Notes under the pieces: model-generated
Databases searched by the model: none
Told to the model about the DNA's origin: nothing
Seen by the model: only the letters and a program-made list of their open reading frames with translations
Shown here: positions 23,720 to 30,544 of the stretch, piece after piece
Layout of the letters: each line of letters begins with the position of its first letter
Numbering within the stretch: the first letter of the stretch is position 1
Translations under genes and position numbers: made by a program
Assembly (NCBI GenBank): GCA_031271685.1
Contig: JAISVH010000055.1
Location: 1 to 37,141 of the forward strand
Direction of reading: 5' to 3'
Source of the DNA: Eubacterium sp.
GTDB taxonomy: Bacteria > Bacillota > Clostridia > Oscillospirales > Ruminococcaceae
DNA length: 37,141 nt

Positions 23720-24260
23720 TAATCTCTGTTCTCCTGTATATAGTTATCTCTGTTTTTCCCTTTTTATAAGTTTTATATATTGAAAACCCGTTCTCATGCT
23801 CCGGTAATTTTAATCCTTTCTCATGTTCACAGACGATAACTCCTATTTCCGACATTTTTTCGGTTAGCAGCGGAAGAGTTTTTTGAATAAGCTTAAGTTC
23901 GTAAGGCGGATCTAAAAAAGCCAAGTCAAATACCTCAGATGTATTTTTTAAAAAAGTCATATTAGGCTGATAAAAAATTTCAGCTTTATTTGAAGATCCG
24001 GTTTTTTCGACATTGTAACCGGTTATATCGATGCTTTTTTTATCATTGTCAACAAAAACAACTTTTTTCGCGCCGCGGCTCAGCGCTTCAACTCCCAACT
24101 GTCCTGAACCTGAAAACAAGTCCAGCACCACCCTTCCCTCTATCTCGAACTGCACTGCACTGAACATCGCTTCTTTAACCGCGTCCGCCGTAGGACGAAA
24201 GTCGAGACCGTCTGGAGACTTGAGCTTGTACCCGCGCGCGCTGCCTGTTATAACCCTCAT
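23688..24260 (-). CDS. rsmD: 16S rRNA (guanine966-N2)-methyltransferase
   Basis: Methylates G966 of 16S rRNA. 190 residues with MRVITGSARGYKLKSP and RPTADAVKEAMFS at the N-terminus, the SAM site VLDLFSGSGQLGVEALSRGA near residue 45, and the catalytic FLDPPYEL near 117. AAAGGA precedes the ATG. The start overlaps the uvrC stop (ATGA) and the end overlaps coaD by 32 bases, so the three genes form a coupled unit; the rsmD-coaD order is conserved across Firmicutes. Confidence 0.95.
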   Translation of the reverse strand: MRVITGSARGYKLKSPDGLDFRPTADAVKEAMFSAVQFEIEGRVVLDLFSGSGQLGVEALSRGAKKVVFVDNDKKSIDITGYNVEKTGSSNKAEIFYQPNMTFLKNTSEVFDLAFLDPPYELKLIQKTLPLLTEKMSEIGVIVCEHEKGLKLPEHENGFSIYKTYKKGKTEITIYRRTEINEDGDISGQL

Positions 24261-26083
24261 AGATTTTCCTTTATAAATAAAAATAATTCTTCCGCTTTTT
24301 CCATGCTGATTTTGGCGATATCCATAAGCTCGCCGGCAGTTGCTTCTTTTAGCTTTTGCTTGGTTTTAAAATGTTTTATAAGCGATATCGCTTTTCGTTC
24401 GCCTATTCCTTTGACTTTAGTTAGTTGAAGCTCATAAGTCTTCTTTTTGTGGGTTCCACGCTGAAATTGTATTGAAAAACGATGGACCTCATCCTGTATC
24501 GCAGTGAGCAGAGCAAATACCTGCCTGTCCAAACCAATCCGCAACTCGCCGCCATCGCCTGTCAACGCACGGGTATGATGCCTTTCATCCTTTACAAGAC
24601 CGTAAACCGGTATATCCAAAATACCTAACTCGCCCAAAACAGCTTTTATAGCCCTTACGTGACCTTTACCTCCGTCAAGAAATATTAAATCCGGCTTTTT
24701 TGAAAAGCTCCCGTCTCCATTAAGAAAACGCATAAACCTACGGCGCACCATTTCGCTCATAGACGCGTAGTCATCCTGCCCTGCAACATCTTTTACCGTG
24801 AATTTTCGATAACCCGCTTTGAACGGCTTGCCGTTTTTATATACTATCATGCCGCCAACCTTAAAACTCTCTCCTAAATTTGAGATATCATAGCTTTCAA
24901 TATGCAAAGGCATTTTTGAAAGGCCCAACACCTGTGCCAGTTTTTCAAGCGCCGCCATTTCTTTTGCCGTTCTGCCAGACTTAACTGCCAAATACTCTGC
25001 GGCGTTGCTTTGCGCTAAAGTGATTTGAGCCAAACCTTCGCCGCGCTTAGGAGTCAATATTGATATCTTTTTTTTAAATTTAGATTTAAAATATTCTTCG
25101 AGCAGCTCCCGATCAGACAACTCATAATCAATGCACACTTCGCGCGGCATTTCGTCTGAACGATCATAATATTCCAACAAAAATTCATACCGCATCTGTT
25201 CGGGTTCATACTCGTCGCCCAAAAAATAATTCTCTTTATCTATTATACGACCGTCGCGGTATTTTATTATCGCTACACTGGCCAAAGCCGAACTTTGAGC
25301 AAAACCGACAACGTCATACCCGATAGTCTTAGATGATTCGATCCTTTGCAAAGTCTCTGATCTTTTGATAGCCTTTATTTGATCACGGATACGCGCCGCT
25401 CTCTCGAACTGAAGGTTTTCAGAAGAATTTTCCATATCTGCGGTGAGTTCTTCAATGCTTTTTCGACTGCCCGCTTTTATGTATTCTACTGCGGCGTTGA
25501 TCTGGGACAAATACTCTTCGGCACAAATGTTCCCAAGGCAAACACCCATACACTTTTTTATGTAAAAGTTAAGACAAGGACGCTCTTTTCCAAAATCTCG
25601 AGGAAAAATGCGGCTGCAAGTGGGGAGCATAAAAATTCGATTAGCTTCTTCAGCGGTTTGTTTTACGGTGAAGCTACTGGCAAACGGCCCTATATACGAA
25701 GCTGTTTTATCATTATTATCAAAGCTGTGAACTATGCGAGGATATTTGTCGGCTGTAATTTTAAAATAATTAAGTCCTTTGTCGTCTTTGAGCAAAATAT
25801 TATATTTTGGTTGGTATTGCTTGATCAGCCTCGCCTCTAATATTAACGCGTCCAATTCGCTATCCGTAATAATGAAATCAAAATCGTTTATGTTTTCAAC
25901 CAGTTTAAATGTTTTTTCATTATGCTTGAAGATATTTTGAAAATAACTGCTCACCCTGTTTTTAAGGGCTTTCGCTTTGCCAATATATAAGATTTTACCA
26001 TCAAAGCCTCTCATTTGATAGACGCCGGGCCTAAGCGGCAGCCGCCCCGCTTTATCTCGAAGAAAGGGGAGTCTTTCGTTCAT
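24257..26083 (-). CDS. uvrC: UvrABC excinuclease subunit C
   Basis: Makes the dual incisions in nucleotide excision repair. 608 residues, full length. The GIY-YIG domain is at residues 14-95 (PLRPGVYQMRGFDGKILYIG, KALKNRVSSYFQ), a cysteine-rich stretch near 155-190 (CSRIF, CLNFYIKKCMGVC), a UVR motif near 205-235 (ENLQFERAARIRDQIKAI), the RNase H-like endonuclease from about 370 (ESYDISNLGESFKVGGMIVY, IFLDGGKGHVRAI), and C-terminal helix-hairpin-helix motifs (VKGIGERKAISLIKHF). AGAGGTGG precedes the ATG. It leads rsmD and coaD. Confidence 0.97.
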   Translation of the reverse strand: MNERLPFLRDKAGRLPLRPGVYQMRGFDGKILYIGKAKALKNRVSSYFQNIFKHNEKTFKLVENINDFDFIITDSELDALILEARLIKQYQPKYNILLKDDKGLNYFKITADKYPRIVHSFDNNDKTASYIGPFASSFTVKQTAEEANRIFMLPTCSRIFPRDFGKERPCLNFYIKKCMGVCLGNICAEEYLSQINAAVEYIKAGSRKSIEELTADMENSSENLQFERAARIRDQIKAIKRSETLQRIESSKTIGYDVVGFAQSSALASVAIIKYRDGRIIDKENYFLGDEYEPEQMRYEFLLEYYDRSDEMPREVCIDYELSDRELLEEYFKSKFKKKISILTPKRGEGLAQITLAQSNAAEYLAVKSGRTAKEMAALEKLAQVLGLSKMPLHIESYDISNLGESFKVGGMIVYKNGKPFKAGYRKFTVKDVAGQDDYASMSEMVRRRFMRFLNGDGSFSKKPDLIFLDGGKGHVRAIKAVLGELGILDIPVYGLVKDERHHTRALTGDGGELRIGLDRQVFALLTAIQDEVHRFSIQFQRGTHKKKTYELQLTKVKGIGERKAISLIKHFKTKQKLKEATAGELMDIAKISMEKAEELFLFIKENL

Positions 26084-26344
26084 AAGGCCACCTCTATGCC
26101 AATAAATATTTATTAATTATTTCTCTATATACCCATTCAAACATCCGCGGCGAAACCGCTTCCAGTGTTTTAACAAGCGTTGCGGAGAATTAAAAATCAC
26201 CCGCCGCTGACGTATAGTAGATTAACTTGAAAACAGATCAAAAAATTTTTTGCTTGATTTTTTTGACTATTTTTAAATTTGAGATAAGTATAAAACGTTC
26301 CGCGTTTATTTTATCATATATTAACGAGGTTGTCAACTTTTAGT
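26084..26344. other. gap upstream of uvrC: repeat copy E and AT-rich sequence
   Basis: Part of the 315-base gene-free stretch 26084-26398. It contains repeat copy E (26138-26234) and an AT-rich stretch with no gene. I see no confident uvrC promoter. Confidence 0.6.
26138..26234 (+). repeat. dispersed repeat copy E (modules 1, 2 and a TATAGTAGATT edge)
   Basis: CAAACATCCGCGGCGAAACC, GTGTTTTAACAAGCGTTGCG, TAAAAATCACCCGCCGCTGA and TATAGTAGATTAACTTGAAA at 26213. Its AAACATC edge points to the uvrC start 55 bases away. Confidence 0.8.
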
Positions 26345-26378
26345 AAAAAGCCCGGTTGAAACATCAACCGGGCTTTTT
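26345..26378. terminator. bidirectional Rho-independent terminator
   Basis: Perfect stem AAAAAGCCCGGTTGA / TCAACCGGGCTTTTT with an AACA loop. It has T runs in both directions; it ends 21 bases past the stop of the minus-strand gene at 26399. Confidence 0.92.
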
Positions 26379-26398
26379 AAATGCTTAAAACTTTAATA

Positions 26399-27157
26399 CT
26401 AAACTGCCGTACGCGCTAATGACAAATTGTTTGGATCCGCATAATTCATAAACCGTTGGTAAACTTCTATGCCTTTATTTTGGGCAGGAGTCAACTTAAT
26501 CGGCTCATACCTTTCCTGAAGCTCGTCAGAAGAACTTACAGTTGCGCTTTCCCTGTTTTGCTCACCAATCTTCTCCAAAGCCTCGCTTGAATAATTAGCG
26601 AACCGCTCAATCACATTTCCGGAATCCATGCCAACCGCTTCACGCACAGCGGCGTCAGGCTGAACAACCGTGCGGTCGATTCCCTCGGCGGCTGCTGAAG
26701 CAACATTTTCACTTATCCTTGCCGCATAACCAACGCTGTCGCGCAAACCTAAAATCCCAGCGGCAAGCCGCTCCTCAAGACGGGTCCTTTGAAGATTTTC
26801 TCGAGTTTCCCTTGCGATTTCAGCGAAATCCGGCGGATCCGGCATTGGTATTTCGCTTTCTTTAATAAGCTTTATCGCTTTAAAATCAGGTTTTTCTTCA
26901 GCAGCTTCAATCCGTTCCTGCAAGGAGCCTTGTAAATTTCTATCTGTGGCCTGTCCGCTCCTTATTTCTTCAAAACTAAAATCAACACGGTCAAACTTTT
27001 TGCCCTCAGGCGCACCATAAACAACACGCTCACGATCTGCGATATTAAGCCTGGATGCATCTTCAGTCACAGGTTTTTCAATTCGGTTCGGTTTTACGGC
27101 GGAGACACTGTTAAATGCCATAAGTCCGCCCAAAGCGCCGATTGGGTCGATAGCCAT
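26399..27157 (-). CDS. unrecognised hydrophilic helical protein
   Basis: 252 residues, family not recognised. It begins MAIDPIGALGGLMAFNSV, has no signal peptide or membrane segment, and is rich in Glu, Ala and Arg with predicted amphipathic helices (EIARETRENLQRTRLEERLA; EAAEEKPDFKAIKLIKE). A proline-rich hinge (IPMPDPPDFAE) divides it near residue 105-113. The C-terminal third reads YQRFMNYADPNNLS near the end. The start has an excellent GAGGAGGG ribosome binding site. It is a single-gene unit: own candidate promoter with an inverted repeat (27178-27219) and its own terminator (26345-26378). It lies between uvrC and the spoVA genes, divergent from the latter; a sporulation role is only a guess from position. 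Confidence 0.75.
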   Translation of the reverse strand: MAIDPIGALGGLMAFNSVSAVKPNRIEKPVTEDASRLNIADRERVVYGAPEGKKFDRVDFSFEEIRSGQATDRNLQGSLQERIEAAEEKPDFKAIKLIKESEIPMPDPPDFAEIARETRENLQRTRLEERLAAGILGLRDSVGYAARISENVASAAAEGIDRTVVQPDAAVREAVGMDSGNVIERFANYSSEALEKIGEQNRESATVSSSDELQERYEPIKLTPAQNKGIEVYQRFMNYADPNNLSLARTAV

Positions 27158-27177
27158 TTCTTACCCTCCTCTCTATT

Positions 27178-27219
27178 AGTATAGTTAACATAATACAAAT
27201 TGTCTCAAATCAAGAGACA
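27178..27219 (-). promoter_or_regulatory. candidate promoter with TGTCTC-N7-GAGACA operator-like inverted repeat
   Basis: Minus strand GAGACA (27201-27206), 17-base spacer and TATACT (27178-27183). The -35 is one arm of the perfect inverted repeat TGTCTCAAATCAAGAGACA (27201-27219), a possible repressor site. Confidence 0.5.
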
Positions 27220-27395
27220 CTTCTACATATACATTATAATACATAGTATCCAGCAAAATGTTAATTTATTGTGAATAAACTGTAAATTTTACATTATTTT
27301 ACTCGTAAATGCGAGAATATTACAAAAAAATAAATTAACAATATTTTTATATGAATCCTCTCTATATGAAAATATTGAAAAACGTAAAAGTTTAA

Positions 27396-27609
27396 TATAG
27401 CAAATTGCGTTTTTATTGAAATTAATCCCACAAAAACGCTCGCCACCGATGGCGTCGCACCGCGCTTTGCGCGGTGTTATAGCAGTTTGACTCATAGTCA
27501 ATAAAAAGTCAAGTTACTATATTACATGCGGTTTTGCGTAAATTATTTTTGTTTTTTTCAAGTCAATTTACTATAAAACACCGGAAGCGCTCCACCGCAG
27601 ATGTTTGAA
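27396..27609 (-). repeat. composite repeat copy F upstream of spoVAC
   Basis: Left end TATAGCAAATTGCGTTTT; interior hairpin CACCGCGCTTTGCGCGGTG around 27459-27477; then the reversed TATAGTAAATTGACTTG edge (27558-27574) joined to reversed module 1 (ACACCGGAAGCG, CGCAGATGTTTG). Its module-1 edge faces spoVAC, 52 bases away. Confidence 0.8.
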
Positions 27610-27632
27610 CAATGCTATAAAAGTTTTATATT
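27605..27632 (+). promoter_or_regulatory. weak candidate promoter of spoVAC, -35 in repeat edge
   Basis: TTGAAC (27605-27610), 16-base spacer and TATATT (27627-27632). spoVA genes are normally read by forespore sigma-G, whose pattern I could not find here, so this vegetative-type match may be fortuitous. Confidence 0.25.
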
Positions 27633-27661
27633 AGAGAACAATATAAATTAGGGAGACTTTT

Positions 27662-28108
27662 ATGCGAATTACAAATAAAGAATATGCAAAAATAGTAAAA
27701 CGCCGCTCGCCTAATACGAAAACCGCAGTTACCACTGCTAAAGCTTTTATAATAGGAGGCTTTATCTGCGTTATCGGACAAGCGTTTAACAATCTTTACA
27801 AACATTTAGGCGCGGATGTTAAAACAACCGGAACGTTAACTTCAATCACGCTTATTTTCATTTCTGCGCTTTTGACAGTTTTTAAGGCGTACGACCGAAT
27901 TGCTAGCCACGGCGGAGCAGGAACGCTCGTTCCAATAACCGGATTTTCAAATGCGGTCGTGTCGTCCGGTATTGAATATAAAACTGAAGGATATATTATG
28001 GGGATCGGGGCAAAAATGTTTACGATAGCGGGACCGGTTATTGTATATGGCGTGCTGACTTCGGTGCTTTACGGCATAATACTGTTTATCGCGCAAAGCT
28101 ATAATTAA
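27662..28108 (+). CDS. spoVAC: stage V sporulation protein AC
   Basis: Membrane channel component for dipicolinic acid movement into the developing spore and out during germination. 148 residues, four hydrophobic segments (about 25-45, 58-75, 85-115, 120-145). Conserved blocks: FIIGGFICVIGQAF, DRIASHGGAGTLVPITGFSN and GAKMFTIAGPVIVYGVLTS. AGGGAGAC precedes the ATG. First of the C-D-E set, but unlike the usual tight spacing there are 178 bases before spoVAD, beginning with a hairpin. spoVAA/AB are absent, as in many Clostridia. Confidence 0.96.
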   Translation: MRITNKEYAKIVKRRSPNTKTAVTTAKAFIIGGFICVIGQAFNNLYKHLGADVKTTGTLTSITLIFISALLTVFKAYDRIASHGGAGTLVPITGFSNAVVSSGIEYKTEGYIMGIGAKMFTIAGPVIVYGVLTSVLYGIILFIAQSYN

Positions 28109-28148
28109 TAAACCGTAAACAAACTTTTGGAAAAAGTTTGGCGGTTTA
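28109..28148 (+). other. hairpin directly after the spoVAC stop
   Basis: Outer stem TAAACCG/CGGTTTA and inner stem CAAACTTTT/AAAAGTTTG with a GGA loop, starting on the base after the stop codon. There is no T run, so it is a processing or stability hairpin rather than a clear terminator. Confidence 0.5.
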
Positions 28149-28286
28149 TATAGTTGCCATCTGTTTCGGGTATAGCTGTATACGACGAGAAGCAGGGCAT
28201 TTGAGCAAATAAACTATCTGAGTGGCTTTGCCGCTTGGTTACAATAGTCTATTTTCGTATTAATAATTAAAAATTTTGGAGTATCT

Positions 28287-29297
28287 ATGAGTTTGTTTTT
28301 AAGTAAAGGCACAATCGAACTGAAAAGCGCTCCTTCAATTAAATCATATGCGGCAACAGTTGGAAAAAAAGAGGGAGACGGTCCTCTTGCCGATTACTTT
28401 GACCACATTGCCGAAGATGTTACTATGGGCGAAAAAAGCTGGGAAAAATCTGAGAGCCTGCTGCAGCAAAGTGCCCTAAGAATTGCCCTTGAAAAAGGAA
28501 ATCTGTCTGAAAGAGATATAAGCTTTATCTTTGCGGGGGACCTTCTGAACCAATGCACCAGCTCTTCATACGGGCTGCGTGATTATAATTTCCCTTATAT
28601 AGGAATTTATGGCGCTTGCTCAAACATGGCCGAAAGCTTAGCTTTGGCGGGAATATTTATTGACAACGGAATAGGAGACAACGCCGCCGCCATCACTTCA
28701 TCTCATTTTTGCTCGGCCGAAAGGCAGTATCGTTTCCCGCTTAACTATGGAGCGGTGCGCTCACCGACCTCTCAATGGACCGTCACCGGAGCCGGATGCG
28801 CGATAGTTTCCTCTCACTGGCAGCCGCCATATATAAAATTTATAACCTTTGGGTCAATAACGGATATGGGTATAAAGGATGCCAACAATATGGGAGCGGC
28901 AATGGCAGGCGCAGCATATGAAACAATAAGCGCTCACTTGGCTAATACCAATAAAAACATTAATAATTTCGATTTAATAATTACCGGCGACTTAGGGAAA
29001 ATAGGAAGCGACTTGCTTTATGATTTATTTAAAAGGAATAAAGTAGATATTAAGCATAAACATAAAGACTGCGGCACGATGATATTTGATACAGAAAATC
29101 AAAAAGTAAACGCAGGCGGCAGCGGCTGCGGCTGCAGCGCCAGTGTGCTGTGCGGATATATACTGCGAGAGCTTGCTCATAGCAGAATTAAAAACGTGCT
29201 TTTCGTCGCAACGGGCGCGCTTTTGTCTCCCACCATGACTCAGCAAGGCGAAAGCATACCGGGCATAGCCCACGCGTTGCATCTGTCGGCGCAATAG
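28287..29297 (+). CDS. spoVAD: stage V sporulation protein AD
   Basis: Dipicolinic-acid-binding protein of the spore inner membrane, with a thiolase-like fold. 336 residues. Conserved stretches: GPLADYFDHIAEDVTMGEKS, FAGDLLNQCTSSSYGLRDY, IGIYGACSNMAESLALAG, TSSHFCSAERQYRFPLNYG, TGAGCAIVSS and GGSGCGCSASVLCGYIL. GGAG lies 5 bases before the ATG. Downstream, 139 bases containing repeat copy G separate it from spoVAE; upstream, 178 bases separate it from spoVAC. Confidence 0.96.
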   Translation: MSLFLSKGTIELKSAPSIKSYAATVGKKEGDGPLADYFDHIAEDVTMGEKSWEKSESLLQQSALRIALEKGNLSERDISFIFAGDLLNQCTSSSYGLRDYNFPYIGIYGACSNMAESLALAGIFIDNGIGDNAAAITSSHFCSAERQYRFPLNYGAVRSPTSQWTVTGAGCAIVSSHWQPPYIKFITFGSITDMGIKDANNMGAAMAGAAYETISAHLANTNKNINNFDLIITGDLGKIGSDLLYDLFKRNKVDIKHKHKDCGTMIFDTENQKVNAGGSGCGCSASVLCGYILRELAHSRIKNVLFVATGALLSPTMTQQGESIPGIAHALHLSAQ

Positions 29298-29340
29298 ACA
29301 GCTTTGTCAGTCGACTTATACAAAATAAGAAGCCGCATAA

Positions 29341-29419
29341 TTATAACAACGTTCATGCCCCCTTCCTCTTAGGCGGCGGGCTGTAAAACACCTGAAGCGA
29401 TTCCTCCGCAGACGTTTGA
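29341..29419 (-). repeat. dispersed repeat copy G between spoVAD and spoVAE
   Basis: Reading leftward: AAACGTCTGCGGAGGAATCG, CTTCAGGTGTTTTACAG, then the third module CCCGCCGCCTAAGAGGAAGG and GTTGTTATAA. It ends 17 bases before the spoVAE start, immediately before the ribosome binding site. Confidence 0.8.
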
Positions 29420-29436
29420 AAAAAGGAGAAGGAAAT

Positions 29437-29796
29437 ATGGAATATTTATGGGCTTTTGTTATCGGAGGGCTTTGGTGCGCAATCGGACAGCTTTTAATCG
29501 ACTATACAAAGCTTACGCCTGCAAGGATATTGACCTTATTTGTTATGGCCGGCGTCACGCTAGGAGCTATTGGCGTTTATGAGCCTCTTGTGAATTTCGC
29601 GGGAGCTGGCGCCACAGTTCCTCTGACGGGATTCGGGTACAATCTATCGAATGGAGTTAAAGAAGCCGTCGCCGAACAGGGTCTGCTTGGCGCGTTTACC
29701 GGCGGGCTAACCGCAACTGCGGGCGGCATTTCAGCGGTAATGATTTTCGCGATTATAGCGGGCGTTATTTTTAAATCCGGAGATAAACAAGATTAA
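29437..29796 (+). CDS. spoVAE: stage V sporulation protein AE
   Basis: 119 residues from the ATG at 29437, the usual length for the SpoVAE (EB) membrane protein. Hydrophobic segments near 3-20, 30-50 and 85-115; conserved blocks IGGLWCAIGQLLIDYTKLTP, GVTLGAIGVYEPLVNFAGAG, VPLTGFGYNLSNGVKEAV and LTATAGGISAVMIFAIIAG. AAAGGAGAAGG is an ideal ribosome binding site. A TTG 21 bases upstream is in frame but lies inside the repeat and before the binding site. The stop (29794-29796) overlaps the first bases of a 180-bp repeat element. Confidence 0.95.
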   Translation: MEYLWAFVIGGLWCAIGQLLIDYTKLTPARILTLFVMAGVTLGAIGVYEPLVNFAGAGATVPLTGFGYNLSNGVKEAVAEQGLLGAFTGGLTATAGGISAVMIFAIIAGVIFKSGDKQD

Positions 29797-29972
29797 AGCA
29801 ACACCATACAACTCACGCCTATCAGCTTGACGAGCAAATCACTTGTGTATTTTTCACCAAACTTCGTTAACTTCGCCTTAAATATCAATAGATATTCGCG
29901 GCAAAATTGCCTAGTTTGACGAAAAATCTTACTGAGCGCTTTACACGTCAGAGCTGTGCGGTATTTCCTTAA
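29793..29972. mobile_element. 180-bp TTAAGG...CCTTAA palindromic element, copy 2 (MITE-like)
   Basis: The same length and near-identical sequence as 3499-3678, including TCACGCCTATC, AACTTCGTTAA, GATATTCGCGGCAAAATTGC and TTGACGAAAAATCTTACTG. The left end here is TTAAAG instead of TTAAGG. The spoVAE stop TAA is its second to fourth base. Confidence 0.75.
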
Positions 29973-30156
29973 TATTATTGATATCGTCAGTCAATTTAAA
30001 AAAACTAAAGGATTTTTAAACAGCGGGGGATTAAAAATCCCCCGCTGACGCTTGTTAAAACACCGGAAGCGGCTCCGTCGCAGATGTTTAAAATAGTTTT
30101 TCATAAATTTCAAGACAGGTTTTTAAGTTTATTTAATGTATATTCGCTTTATTATA
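29973..30156. other. gap after the spoVAE-side element, containing repeat copy H
   Basis: Together with the 180-bp element this is a 360-base gene-free stretch (29797-30156). Only repeat copy H (30021-30090) is recognisable. Confidence 0.55.
30021..30090 (-). repeat. dispersed repeat copy H with a perfect module-2 palindrome
   Basis: CAGCGGGGGATT / AATCCCCCGCTG with an AAA centre (30021-30047), then CGCTTGTTAAAACACCGG and reversed module 1 ending GCAGATGTTT. The edge points to the 3' end of the TSCPD gene, one of two exceptions to the usual polarity. Confidence 0.85.
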
Positions 30157-30405
30157 TTAAGGCATTGAGCGTTTATCCAAAGCCTTTGCCAACTCCGCAG
30201 CACACGATGTCGTTTTTCTCCCGCAGGTTATGCCCCTTAATTTTTCACAAACCTCATCGGCGCGCATGCCCTCGCAAAGAGCTCCGACAGCCTTTCCGTT
30301 TCCGTCGCAACCTGAAACGAACTCAACGTTGCTGACTATATCATCGTTTACCTCAAATTTTATTTTCTTAGCGCAAACACCGGATGGCATGTATTCATAG
30401 ACCAT
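30157..30405 (-). CDS. TSCPD domain protein
   Basis: 82 residues, the size and pattern of the small clostridial TSCPD family (C-terminal domain shared with vitamin-B12-dependent ribonucleotide reductases): YEYMPSGVCAKKIKFEVND, VEFVSGCDGNGKAVGALCEG, LRGITCGRKTTSCAAELAKA. Four cysteines may bind metal. The molecular role of the stand-alone family is unknown. GAGGGGATG precedes the ATG. The upstream edge of repeat copy I is 25 bases before the start. Confidence 0.85.
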   Translation of the reverse strand: MVYEYMPSGVCAKKIKFEVNDDIVSNVEFVSGCDGNGKAVGALCEGMRADEVCEKLRGITCGRKTTSCAAELAKALDKRSMP

Positions 30406-30430
30406 TTTACATCCCCTCGCATTTCTGTTT

Positions 30431-30544
30431 CAAACATCTGCGGCGGAGCCGCTTCCATTGTTATATAACCGCGTTCAATGTCCCTTCCTCTTAGGCGGCG
30501 GGTTCCATACTGACTAAGAGCCGGGGAACATAAACGTGGCATTA
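30431..30544 (+). repeat. dispersed repeat copy I: module 1 plus an inverted pair of module 3
   Basis: CAAACATCTGCGGCGGAGCC, GCTTCCATTGTTATATAACC, then module 3 reversed (CCTTCCTCTTAGGCGGCGGG) and again forward (CTAAGAGCCGGGGAACATAA, ACGTGGCATTATT). The right end abuts the malic enzyme stop codon (30545-30547). Confidence 0.8.

Larger units (their letters stand above)
27220..27661. other. gene-free stretch between the unknown gene and spoVAC
   Basis: AT-rich sequence to about 27395, then composite repeat copy F (27396-27609), then the spoVAC leader. No gene is supported. Confidence 0.6.

Noticed and set aside
27289-27501. 70-residue minus-strand open frame
   Set aside because: Lies across AT-rich spacer and repeat F; no ribosome binding site or family resemblance.
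27550-27661. Sigma-G promoter of spoVAC
   Set aside because: Expected from family knowledge, but no GNATR-18-CATNNTA match is convincing here.
29416-29436. TTG start for spoVAE seven codons upstream
   Set aside because: The codon is within repeat G and before the ribosome binding site; ATG 29437 gives the normal length.
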